Source of the DNA: Bacteroidota bacterium
GTDB taxonomy: Bacteria; Bacteroidota; Bacteroidia; 2-12-FULL-35-15
NCBI GenBank assembly: GCA_016707685.1
Contig: JADJHE010000002.1
Location: 1 to 61,309 of the forward strand
Reading direction: 5' to 3'
Length of the DNA: 61,309 nucleotides
The translations under genes and the position numbers were made by a program. Positions 21,015 to 30,079 of this stretch are shown piece by piece (positions within the stretch are counted from its first letter, which is position 1; every line of letters begins with the position of its first letter). The notes below the pieces were generated by a model. The model searched no databases. It saw nothing but the letters and a program-made list of their open reading frames with translations, and was not told the origin of the DNA.

Positions 21015-21968
21015 TTAGTATAATCCTACATTACTCAAATCGCAACCAATCATTTGAATATCTATAACAGTAGGAATACCTTCATAACCCCTATTCTCTG
21101 TTATATAGAATAAAGCAATCCTGTTTTCATAAGAGCTTTTCAAATAGCCAAGTATATTATTGGATATGGTTGATGAAAAGTTTTCAGCATAAGTATATTT
21201 TTTATTAAACACTTTCTTTTTCGCAGCTCCATTTACAAGCAATGAAATAGTTGTGCTCGCAATCATGCTTTGTTCAAAGTCGCTGATATAAATACTGCGG
21301 TTGCTGATTGAAAAAGTGCATTGATTGTTATTAATTACCATCGGTAGTTTTTCAAGTCTGCTGACGGGCAGTGGCTCTACTTGGTATTCATTCAGCTTCT
21401 GGCTAAACAGGGCATTGTTTTTAGCCCATACTTTTTGAAAATAAAATGCATTGGCTTTCTCTACCTGATACCCTTGCTCCTTATCCATGTCCAGTTTCCA
21501 GTTCCAAACCATTTTATCTGAATACATATCCTGAATATAAATATTGAAGAAATAGCACCCACAGGCTTCGTCAACCGGTTCTTCTGCATAGGCAAACTTC
21601 CCATCTCTAGACCAGCCAATGGGAAATATTTTGGGATACAAGGGATTTATATATCCTTCTTTTTCCCAATTACGAGGGAAAACCAGTTCCTTCGGCAAAT
21701 CATAAGAACTTTTGAAAGCAAAAGGTTCTGGTTGTTGAATAGCAGTAGTATCAGCAGTAATTGGAGAAGTAATACCAGGGTTTGATTTTTTATGGAAGAA
21801 TAAAAAATAACATGCAGCAACAACTACCAAAGAAGTAACTGAGATAATAATCTTTAAATTATTTTTAGAGTTTACTGGTTGCTGAATAGAAGTTAATGCA
21901 CCACCACAAGACGTACAGAATTTTGCTTTATCGGTATTTTGTTTACCACATTTGGTGCAGAAGGACAT
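21015..21968 (-). CDS. Zinc-ribbon, single-pass membrane protein with large unassigned outer domain
   Basis: A 317-residue protein, the longest single-ribbon member of the run. The zinc ribbon is 'FCTKCGKQN' / 'FCTSCGGAL'; the membrane helix ('IIISVTSLVVVAACYFLFF') lies at about residues 39-57. The outer region of about 240 residues has repeated aromatic strands ('FPIGWSRDGKFAYAEEPVDE', 'SNRSIYISDFEQS') and a vicinal Cys pair, 'ACGCYF', suggesting a beta-propeller fragment or beta-sandwich; no family is recognised. It starts 2 bases after the stop of the five-ribbon gene, so the two are translationally close. Confidence 0.72.
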   Translation of the reverse strand: MSFCTKCGKQNTDKAKFCTSCGGALTSIQQPVNSKNNLKIIISVTSLVVVAACYFLFFHKKSNPGITSPITADTTAIQQPEPFAFKSSYDLPKELVFPRNWEKEGYINPLYPKIFPIGWSRDGKFAYAEEPVDEACGCYFFNIYIQDMYSDKMVWNWKLDMDKEQGYQVEKANAFYFQKVWAKNNALFSQKLNEYQVEPLPVSRLEKLPMVINNNQCTFSISNRSIYISDFEQSMIASTTISLLVNGAAKKKVFNKKYTYAENFSSTISNNILGYLKSSYENRIALFYITENRGYEGIPTVIDIQMIGCDLSNVGLY

Positions 21969-21969
21969 T

Positions 21970-23019
21970 TTATTCTTTTTTGGGATTATAAAAACACATC
22001 ATTATTGAGCCAATAATTGTAATTATTAGTCCAATACCAATTACATTTAAAAAATCATCTCCCATGCTCATACTAAAATCACTATTTCTGTCTTCAGTTT
22101 TTGACGCAATAGCAATTATTGCAATAATTACTAGTGTTAATGGGATAAAACGAACGCCTTTTACAAATGCAGATATATTTCCTGAAAAGGCAGAGAAAAG
22201 AAAAATTACTGCTGAAACAGGTAGTAAATATAAAAGAGTAGAATAGGCACTATCATCACCGCCCGAATCAGCAATAAACTTAGCAATATTAGCGCCATTA
22301 AAGCTTCCAAAAACCTTTATCCAAGGCATAAAAAAACCTACGATTACGAGTATGGATCCCCAAAATGCTCCAGTCATTAATGATGGGTTTGTTTGTGCCG
22401 TTCCTGTATTCATAGTAATACTTGAAAGAGACAAGGTTGTTCCTAGTTTAACGCCACATTTAATACATACAATCGCTTCAGGATTTGTCGTGGCACCACA
22501 AGCATTACAAAATGTTTTACCTTTATTTGGCGGTAATCCACAGCTAATACAAGCAACTGCGCCAGGCAATACTTCTTTTCCACAATTTCTGCAATACACT
22601 TTTTTTACATCGACGATTGGAGCCAAATTGCTGCTTTTATTTGTTAGCTTAATTCCACATTTTATGCAAACGACAGCGTCAGTGTGGCTAGCTGCACCGC
22701 AAGAATTACAGTAGCTATTTGCTTTCATGGGCGGCAATCCACAATTCATACATGCAAACGCACCTGCGGCAACTTCCTTTCCACAATTACGGCAAAACTG
22801 CTTTGGTGGAGGCGGAGTCTCAACAGCTGGAATCGCTTCAACATCGGGTATTGGGGGTGTAATAATTGGCTCTTGCTTTTCGGATATAACGGGTGCATGA
22901 GTTGATTCAGCTTTCGGGATGTCAGCAGCTATTTCAGATTTTTCTGTTTTTGTTCCACATTCAGGACAAAAAAGGGCATCGTTCTGTAATCCGGTGCCGC
23001 AATTGGCGCAGTAGATCAT
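21970..23019 (-). CDS. Five-zinc-ribbon polytopic membrane protein, first gene of the zinc-ribbon run
   Basis: A 349-residue protein and first of the minus-strand run. It holds five zinc ribbons with CxxC...CxxC spacing: 'YCANCG/FCPECG', 'FCRNCG/ACMNCG', 'YCNSCG/VCIKCG', 'YCRNCG/ACISCG' and 'FCNACG/VCIKCG'. Ribbons 2-3 and 4-5 form a duplicated pair. The C-terminal 130 residues contain about four hydrophobic helices ('GAFWGSILVIVGFFMPWI', 'LLYLLPVSAVIFLFSAF', 'FIPLTLVIIAIIAIA', 'VIGIGLIITIIGSIMMCF'). No catalytic motif is seen. Together with the single-ribbon proteins it may form a cytosolic zinc-ribbon platform at the membrane; this is inference. Confidence 0.8.
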   Translation of the reverse strand: MIYCANCGTGLQNDALFCPECGTKTEKSEIAADIPKAESTHAPVISEKQEPIITPPIPDVEAIPAVETPPPPKQFCRNCGKEVAAGAFACMNCGLPPMKANSYCNSCGAASHTDAVVCIKCGIKLTNKSSNLAPIVDVKKVYCRNCGKEVLPGAVACISCGLPPNKGKTFCNACGATTNPEAIVCIKCGVKLGTTLSLSSITMNTGTAQTNPSLMTGAFWGSILVIVGFFMPWIKVFGSFNGANIAKFIADSGGDDSAYSTLLYLLPVSAVIFLFSAFSGNISAFVKGVRFIPLTLVIIAIIAIASKTEDRNSDFSMSMGDDFLNVIGIGLIITIIGSIMMCFYNPKKE

Positions 23020-23619
23020 GGTGGTGGTTTTGGTTTAAGCCAAACATGCCTCACTAAAACTATAAAGGCATCAGTTTGACGTTTCTAATATTACAAAAAA
23101 AATATAACTAGGCAATGATTTATAGCCATTTTCGCTTTCTGGTTATTTTTTAAGATAGCTAAATCCCCCTTTGGCATGAGTTAGGAAAACAAGCGATGAA
23201 TCAATTATAACTCTACGTAATTTTTTTATATTCAATTAGTTGTGCATGTTTTGTTGTTGCTAAGCTATTAACTCCTTCAACCCTGATTTAATGGAAATGC
23301 CTTTTTATTGAAAAGAGCTAACGAACTGTATGTAGGCATGAAATACTTAAAATGAGAAAATAGCAAGAGGTTTTGATTTATTAAAGTTTTGCCCTATATT
23401 ACTATTTCCAACCTTAGAAAAACTTTGGTTTTGTTAGTAGCCATAGGTACGTTTTATTAAATTATTAAACCAACTAGCCTTTATGAATAAGAATCCCTTC
23501 TTATTTAGTGAATCTATTGCCCTTTGTTTAATAATAAATACGCATACAAACAAAAAAATCACAGAGGCTATATTTTCAAGATTTATAATCAGTTTTCTGG
23601 TTCGTAAATACTAATCGCT
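23020..23619. other. AT-rich divergent intergenic region
   Basis: About 600 bases between the divergent zinc-ribbon and SrfB runs. I see no open frame of note, RNA gene or strong terminator. It must hold at least the promoter of the zinc-ribbon run, but no clean TAnnTTTG box is visible on the minus strand near 23040-23100. Confidence 0.4.
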
Positions 23620-24019
23620 GTGGTATATACATCCAATAAATATTCTTGTTTTAAAAATATTTTGGCCCTGGCTCTGTTTATGGCAGGGTGGAAACTGACG
23701 GTAAATTGCCAAGAAAATTATTTTAGGGGACATTTTATCATAGCATACGATGTTTCGTCACCATTCGTTACTGTCGAAAAATCAAACCTATTATTCAATC
23801 AGGCACTAATTGATTTATTTACTAACAAAAATGTTACAGGATACGATGAATCAAAGCAATTTGCAAACTGAACAAAATAATAAGTTATTATTTTTTAATA
23901 CCCAACAGGATGTTTTATCTTAATCAAGCTATATCAGGATTATTACCTAAAACTAGTCAACCAAATTCATTACAAGATATCTCTCCAGTTATTAGGAGTT
24001 TGATACGGCTGGTGCTATA
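23620..24019 (+). pseudogene. Broken small secreted protein gene, vWA-like start
   Basis: A GTG-started frame (23620-23871) encodes a hydrophobic signal-like segment ('LALALFMAGWKLTVNCQ') and then 'HFIIAYDVSSPFVTVEK', which resembles the first strand and metal-site region of a vWA domain (DxS form). The frame stops at 23869-23871. Coherent coding continues in another frame ('LLFFNTQQDVLS') and then a third ('NQAISGLLPKTSQPNSLQDI') to a stop near 24019. Two shifts in 150 bases in a region that is otherwise intact suggest real decay, although sequencing error is possible. It lies 72 bases before the SrfB-like gene on the same strand and may be a lost first gene of that operon. Confidence 0.45.
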
Positions 24020-24091
24020 GGTTCTTGGTAGAACTTTGGTTTCGGATATCAGGAATAGTCCTGAGGTGATTTTATGATAAATACAAAATAA

Positions 24092-27000
24092 ATGAATATC
24101 AATCTTATAGCAAATACAGGCATTCAGCTTTTAACTGTTCCGTTGGAAATCAATTTGAATGATAATCTCAAGATGTATTTCCATGAATGGTACGATATAG
24201 CTGATGCACAGCTAAAATTAGAAATTTCCCACTTTTTTTCAGAAGAAGATGTTTGGGTTAAAAAGCATGACTTATCATTACTTGGATATGCCCCAAATGG
24301 CATAGTAACAGATAATTGGGAAACCATAAAGGGTGATTTTGAAGAAGAAGGATATTCCCCTATCCCAATTGACACAGAAAGACCCGAAGATTCGGGTTGT
24401 TTTCAAGAGTCAGTTAATCGTATCAAATGGGATAAGTTTGAAAATATTTGGTTTCCGATGCCATTTTTCCTTTTAAACGGGAATAAGTCAGAATTTGGAC
24501 CAACAAATTGGTGCCGCTTCAAACTGATTCCCGCAGAAACAGATGGAAAGACCAGAAAATACAATCTTGTACTGGCATTCGATACGAGAAGTGTTTTTGA
24601 AAAGGAAACTTTTGAAGATGAAGACCTCAATGAAACACCTGTATTTACCAATGCGTACGAAAGGACGAAAGAATACGCAGTTTGTAATAATGAATTTAGT
24701 TTGTTGGGGTTTTGCACAAAATATGAAAAAGGAAAGGATAGAGATGGCCAATCATTATATATTGATTGTGAATGGGTGGACAAATACATTCTTAAGCAAT
24801 TTCACACTCTTGATAATATAAAAGAATATAAAGGACAAAAGCCAAAATTGAATTATCTGGCTCAATACATTTACTTAATAAGATATATCCAGCAACTAGA
24901 AATTTTATCTAAAATCACTTTGTTTTCCAATCAAAATGTTGCTTATTCCAAAGTGGATTTGGTGGTAGATATTGGCAATTCCCGTACTTGTGCCGTGCTA
25001 TTTGACAATGGAGATTTTACAAAAATGAGTCCGTTGGAATTACAGGATTTTACAAATCCTGTTTTGAATGGAAAACTGAACAAGTACCATGATTCTTTTG
25101 ATATGCGTCTGGCTTTTCGTGAAGCGGATTTCGGTGGAAAGTTGGGCATAGAAAACAGCCGTCAATTTATATATCCAAGTATGATCCGTTTAGGAAAAGA
25201 GGCGAATCGGCTGATACACAAGGCCACCAATATGAATACAGGTGCAGAGAAAACAAGCACATTTTCAAGTCCGAAACGTTTTTTATGGGATACTAAACCA
25301 CAGAAACAGGAATGGGAATTTGTGCAGTTGGATGGAGAAACTGCTAAACCAATTTACATTGAAGGTATCTCGGAACAGTTGAATATGGATGGTTCGTTGA
25401 ATACTAGTGGAGATGGGGGTATATTGATGCACTATTCTCGAAGAGCCTTAATGACTTTTGCCTTTCTAGAAATTTTGGCACAGGCAAATATGCAAATCAA
25501 TAGTTATGAGCAACGCAAGCACTGGGGAAATGAATCAATGCCACGGCAAATCGGCCGGATTATAGTCACTTGCCCGACAGCAATGTCCCGAATAGAACAG
25601 GTTTCCCTGCGCAAATGTGCCGAAGATGCTGCCATCATACTTGACCGCTTTTTTAAAGATGAATACCGAAAAGAAATTGATGAAAGAGAAGCTGCAGGAA
25701 AAGTGCAGGTAATCCCCTCTGCTAGAAATCTCTCTCTTAAAGAAGAACGAACCGAATGGATATACGACGAAGCGACGGCAGCACAGTTTGTATTTCTATA
25801 CGCAGAAATAAACCAGCGTTACATGAAAAACGTAAAGGAGTATTTTGACCTTTATGGGAAAGTCCGGAAAGATTTGGAAAATTATAATAGGAAATCTCTT
25901 ACAATTGGCTCTGTTGATATTGGCGCAGGGACTACAGACGTAATGATTGCCGCTTACAAATATGATGAGTCCGGACAATTTAACTTAACACCTGTACCAC
26001 TATTTTGGGAAAGTTTTTACGAAGCCGGTGATGATCTGTTGAAAAAATTGGTCCAACAATTGGTTATTGAAGGAAAGTTTTCTCCTATTGAGAAAAAATT
26101 AGAGGCATTAGGAAAAAATCCTGTGCAACTGATGCAGCCGTTTTTGGGAACTGATGTTGGCGTTTCATTTCGTAATCGGCAGTTGCGTAGCGATTTTAAC
26201 CTGCAGGTTTCTGTTCCTGTTGTTTTGCATTTCCTGGAACTATTGAGAGAGAATAAAGAAGAAAGCCAGATTTTGTCCTTCGGCGATATTTTTGGCAGTA
26301 ATCTACCCACTCAGAGCGTACTAAATCATTTCAAGCAGCATTTTGATTTTGAACTGGAATCTTTACATTGGCAATATGAACGAAAAGTCGTAGCAGCTAT
26401 TGTAGAAAAAACTTTCGATTCGCTTACTGGAAAGATATCCTCATTGCTTTCTTATTATGACTGTGATATAGTATTATTATCAGGCCGCCCTACTTCCCTA
26501 AAGCCTTTGACAGATTTGTTTTTAAAGCATTATGCTATATCGCCCAATCGCCTCAAAACAATGAATGATTACCGTGTTGGGCGGTGGTACCCTGAAGATA
26601 AACGTCATAAGTTTATTGACGGTAATGGAAAATTCACCAATCCCAAATCCATCATTACCACCGGGGCAATGATTGGACATCTTGCCGAAAATGGCGGAAT
26701 GAATGGGTTTTCCTTGAACTTGAAAGAATTAAAAGAAAAATTGTTACCCACTACCCATTATTTCGGCAGGCTAAATGACCAGTTGAAATTTACAGATACC
26801 ATTATCTCTCCCGAAATCAATCGAGTTACAGTCGAAGTGGTATCTATGCCCTTAAGAATTGGTGTCAGGCAATTAGATACCTCTGCATATCCATCACGTC
26901 CGTTTTATACGTTTGAATTCAACGACTATAAAATAGAAGATAGGGTCAAAGGACGATTGGAAAACGAAGATGATGTCAATGCGGTACAAATAGCCGTTAA

Positions 27001-27217
27001 TGCTGAAAAAGAAAAAATTTTGAGAAAAATGCCGCTCAAAGTAACTATTGAACGAGATAAGAATGATGATATTGAACTTTTGCGTATTGAAGGAATAGTA
27101 GATATTGAAGGGAATTCATTATCACCTAACTTCTTTGTTCTGCAAGTTCAAAGTATGAGCGAACCAGAAAATTTCTGGCTCGACACAGGTATTTTTTCTT
27201 TGAATATTCACCATTAA
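24092..27217 (+). CDS. srfB: SrfB-like protein with actin-fold (ASKHA) ATPase motifs
   Basis: A 1041-residue cytosolic protein resembling the SrfB family ('virulence factor SrfB', first named in Salmonella). The three nucleotide-binding motifs of the actin/Hsp70/sugar kinase superfamily are visible: phosphate-1 'VDIGNSRTCAVLFDNG' (about residue 290), phosphate-2 'SVDIGAGTTDVMIAAY' (about 607) and adenosine 'DIVLLSGRPTSLKPL' (about 790). The first 285 residues are a beta-rich region not seen in typical ASKHA enzymes. No signal peptide or membrane helix. It starts a compact plus-strand operon and is followed after 13 bases by a SrfC-like gene, the same order as srfB-srfC in enterobacteria. The family's biochemical role is not established; an ATP-driven chaperone or assembly function is inferred from the fold. 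The symbol rests on family resemblance only. Confidence 0.82.
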   Translation: MNINLIANTGIQLLTVPLEINLNDNLKMYFHEWYDIADAQLKLEISHFFSEEDVWVKKHDLSLLGYAPNGIVTDNWETIKGDFEEEGYSPIPIDTERPEDSGCFQESVNRIKWDKFENIWFPMPFFLLNGNKSEFGPTNWCRFKLIPAETDGKTRKYNLVLAFDTRSVFEKETFEDEDLNETPVFTNAYERTKEYAVCNNEFSLLGFCTKYEKGKDRDGQSLYIDCEWVDKYILKQFHTLDNIKEYKGQKPKLNYLAQYIYLIRYIQQLEILSKITLFSNQNVAYSKVDLVVDIGNSRTCAVLFDNGDFTKMSPLELQDFTNPVLNGKLNKYHDSFDMRLAFREADFGGKLGIENSRQFIYPSMIRLGKEANRLIHKATNMNTGAEKTSTFSSPKRFLWDTKPQKQEWEFVQLDGETAKPIYIEGISEQLNMDGSLNTSGDGGILMHYSRRALMTFAFLEILAQANMQINSYEQRKHWGNESMPRQIGRIIVTCPTAMSRIEQVSLRKCAEDAAIILDRFFKDEYRKEIDEREAAGKVQVIPSARNLSLKEERTEWIYDEATAAQFVFLYAEINQRYMKNVKEYFDLYGKVRKDLENYNRKSLTIGSVDIGAGTTDVMIAAYKYDESGQFNLTPVPLFWESFYEAGDDLLKKLVQQLVIEGKFSPIEKKLEALGKNPVQLMQPFLGTDVGVSFRNRQLRSDFNLQVSVPVVLHFLELLRENKEESQILSFGDIFGSNLPTQSVLNHFKQHFDFELESLHWQYERKVVAAIVEKTFDSLTGKISSLLSYYDCDIVLLSGRPTSLKPLTDLFLKHYAISPNRLKTMNDYRVGRWYPEDKRHKFIDGNGKFTNPKSIITTGAMIGHLAENGGMNGFSLNLKELKEKLLPTTHYFGRLNDQLKFTDTIISPEINRVTVEVVSMPLRIGVRQLDTSAYPSRPFYTFEFNDYKIEDRVKGRLENEDDVNAVQIAVNAEKEKILRKMPLKVTIERDKNDDIELLRIEGIVDIEGNSLSPNFFVLQVQSMSEPENFWLDTGIFSLNIHH

Positions 27218-27230
27218 AGAGCATTTCGAT

Positions 27231-30077
27231 ATGGAACAAAATATACAAGATCAACTCAAAATAATAGAAGAATCCAATAAGTGGATTCATACTTCTTTGG
27301 ATGGTGAAAAGCAAAAAAATGCTTACCGGAATATGGTAAACTGTCGCCGAAAACTAAAGAAGAAAAAGTCCGCTCTAGAAGGAAACCCTGCTGCTGCGAT
27401 GTACGGTGAAAGCCAGGTAGGGAAGTCATATCTTATCAGTAGCTTATTGTCTGAAGAAGGCAAGCCATTTAGCATTGCTGCAGAGGGAAACGTTGTTCAT
27501 AACTTTATAGAAGAAATCAATCCACCCGGTGGCGGGTCTGAATCCACAAGTTTAGTTTCCCGGTTTTCGGTTGATTACAAACCAATCAATTCGAGATTTC
27601 CTGTTAAAGCTATCCTGCTTTCACCTGCAGATATTGTACTTGTCCTTTGCGATAGTTTTTATAATGACATTAATCTAAAAACTTCTCAAAATATTCAATT
27701 CCTGTCAAGCGATGAAATCAATACCGAAGTATACCAGTTGAAAGACAAAATAAAAGGCCGCCAATCACAACAGAATATATTTGGAGAAGATGATGTGTTG
27801 GATATACAGGATTATTTTGAAAAGTACTTTCAAAAGGCAGATAAAGTAATTGATTCCAAATTTTTCAATGAAATTTCTTTGTTGATTTCAAAAGTAGCGG
27901 TAAGCGAGTGGAAAGATATTTTTTCATTGTTATGGAATAAAAATGAAATTTTTACAAAGCTTTTTGCAAAGTTGATTGACGAATACCAGAAATTGAGTTT
28001 TGCAAGCGAAGTGTTTTTGCCTATTGAGTCGGTTTTATACGATTACGGCACTTTGCTTGATGTAAAGCGTTTGAGAGAAATTTATACAGAACCGGACAGA
28101 ATTGAACCTAGATACACTCCCAATACAAAAGTATTTTTACCGAATAATAATCAAGAAATTGAATTTGCAAAAAACTATTTGTGTGCATTAACTGCCGAAT
28201 TAGTTTTTAACCAATCAGAAACATTGCTTGATAGTAAACTTTTTTTGAAAGAAACAGATTTGCTTGATTTTCCAGGAGCAAGGTCTCGTATGGAAAAACC
28301 GTTGGATGTAATCGAAAGCAAGACCATTCCCGATTTGCTTTTACGTGGAAAAGTTGCGTATCTGTTTAACAAATATTCCGATGCAGAAAAGATTAACATT
28401 CTCATTTTCTGTGCAAAACATGAACAAACGGCTCAACGCATTATGCCACGTTTACTCAATAATTGGGTAAACGAAATTGTGGGCGATACAGCCGAAAAAA
28501 GAGAAGTATTTATTTCAAAATCCAAAATTTCACCGCTGTTTGTTATTGGCACTTTCTTTAATATTAATTTAGCATACAATCCACTACAAGATAAAGCGGA
28601 TGGAACAGGAATTCCTTTAAGTAATCGTTGGTTGCAACGTTTTACAACGACTTTGGGAAAAGAATATTTTGAGAAAGAAAATTATACCTGGTTTGAGAAA
28701 TGGACTAAATCACAACCGTATTTTCAAAATATCTTCTTATTACGAGACTTTGAAAAATCAGAAACGCCAAGCAACATTTTTAAAGGATTTAATGTAAACA
28801 AAAAGGAATTAGAAGAAGTTCCAACACCTCAATATCCCAATTTCAGAGACGACCTACGTCAATCTTTTCTTGACTATGATTTCGTTAAACGCCACTTTTC
28901 CAACCCAGCAGAATCGTGGGACGAAGCAGCAAGTATAAACAAAGACGGCACAAAATTGATTATCGATAAACTTACCATTGCGGCTAACAATATCAATGAT
29001 GCCCGCAGGGAAAAAACGATTACCGAACTTAACGAGATTTCGCAAACTATTCTAACAGAACTACTCAAATATTACCATAGCAATGATAAAGACGAAGAAC
29101 TGCAAAAAGCAAAATCAAAAGCTGGTGATATTCAGTACAAATTAGCAACGGCCTTTAGTGCCGATGGAATTAAGCACTATGGACAACTTATGAAAGAGTT
29201 GATGTTGGATGAGAGTGCCGTACTTGAACTTTATCGAAAGAAAATTGAAAATATTGAACATCGCAATGAAGTCAACTTGGACATTTACAGTACTTACAGA
29301 ATACATGTGCCTGTTATGGATGGGGATACAGCAGCAGCTTACTTTGAAAGATTGTGTGCCCATTATGAAAAAAATACAGAAGAACAAAAAGAACAATTTA
29401 GTGCTGAACTTGAAGCTAAAAAGATTGACCTGGAAGAACTGATTTCAGGCAATTCGGAATTGATCAAAAACAACGCCCAGCAATTAGCAGAAGCATTACT
29501 CGATTATTGGTTTGCATATATTAACCTGAATGACAAACATACTATTCAGAGGATTTTAGCACAGGAAGGTTCATCAGCATTGCAGGAGATGAAGGATATG
29601 TATCAAAAACTATTCAAAAAAGTAGGAATTTCCAAAAAGATTGCAGAGAGAATTAGGCATTATGTGGATGGACAAACCAAGACCGACTTGCCTTACGAAA
29701 TTGTAGCTGATATGAGTGCTGAGCTACTGAATAAATGCATAAGTACCGTAGGATTTGAATATTTCGATGAAGCCGAAATCAATGATTTGAGAGTGGCAAA
29801 TGAACAAAATAAATTAGGATTGGTAATAGACCAAAATGAAAACCCGACAGAGAAATCAGTAGAAAAACTGTTTGAAAAAATAGAAAACTGGACAGACATC
29901 ATTCAATCCAAACCAGAAGAAATGAAATCTTTGCCGAGTTATCGCAATTACCTGGCTTGGTACAATCGTCTTAAAACAGGGTTTGTATCTGTTTGTGACA
30001 TCCCAAATTATGATGTGCAGGCTAATGAAAGATTGGGGGCAATTATTAAAGAGACCGAACCCATAAAATACAGTTAA
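27231..30077 (+). CDS. srfC: SrfC-like P-loop GTPase
   Basis: A 948-residue cytosolic protein matching the expected partner of SrfB (putative virulence factor SrfC family). The P-loop 'GESQVGKSYLISSLL' (about residue 59) is a GxxxxGKS Walker A motif. 'DLLDFPGARSRMEKPL' (about residue 343) is a DxxG-type switch II, as in dynamin-like GTPases. Long charged helices follow, including a Glu/Lys-rich stretch near residues 700-740 ('EKNTEEQKEQFSAELEAKK'). An NKxD-type G4 motif is not obvious. No membrane helix is seen. It sits between the SrfB-like gene and the membrane subtilase gene, which starts 2 bases after its stop, so translational coupling is likely. A mechanochemical role at the membrane would suit the fold but is inference. 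Confidence 0.82.
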   Translation: MEQNIQDQLKIIEESNKWIHTSLDGEKQKNAYRNMVNCRRKLKKKKSALEGNPAAAMYGESQVGKSYLISSLLSEEGKPFSIAAEGNVVHNFIEEINPPGGGSESTSLVSRFSVDYKPINSRFPVKAILLSPADIVLVLCDSFYNDINLKTSQNIQFLSSDEINTEVYQLKDKIKGRQSQQNIFGEDDVLDIQDYFEKYFQKADKVIDSKFFNEISLLISKVAVSEWKDIFSLLWNKNEIFTKLFAKLIDEYQKLSFASEVFLPIESVLYDYGTLLDVKRLREIYTEPDRIEPRYTPNTKVFLPNNNQEIEFAKNYLCALTAELVFNQSETLLDSKLFLKETDLLDFPGARSRMEKPLDVIESKTIPDLLLRGKVAYLFNKYSDAEKINILIFCAKHEQTAQRIMPRLLNNWVNEIVGDTAEKREVFISKSKISPLFVIGTFFNINLAYNPLQDKADGTGIPLSNRWLQRFTTTLGKEYFEKENYTWFEKWTKSQPYFQNIFLLRDFEKSETPSNIFKGFNVNKKELEEVPTPQYPNFRDDLRQSFLDYDFVKRHFSNPAESWDEAASINKDGTKLIIDKLTIAANNINDARREKTITELNEISQTILTELLKYYHSNDKDEELQKAKSKAGDIQYKLATAFSADGIKHYGQLMKELMLDESAVLELYRKKIENIEHRNEVNLDIYSTYRIHVPVMDGDTAAAYFERLCAHYEKNTEEQKEQFSAELEAKKIDLEELISGNSELIKNNAQQLAEALLDYWFAYINLNDKHTIQRILAQEGSSALQEMKDMYQKLFKKVGISKKIAERIRHYVDGQTKTDLPYEIVADMSAELLNKCISTVGFEYFDEAEINDLRVANEQNKLGLVIDQNENPTEKSVEKLFEKIENWTDIIQSKPEEMKSLPSYRNYLAWYNRLKTGFVSVCDIPNYDVQANERLGAIIKETEPIKYS

Positions 30078-30079
30078 GT

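Noticed and set aside
24092..30077. Reading SrfB/SrfC as a toxin or virulence locus
   Set aside because: The family name comes from Salmonella regulation; nothing in these sequences shows toxicity, and the neighbours point to an envelope machine.
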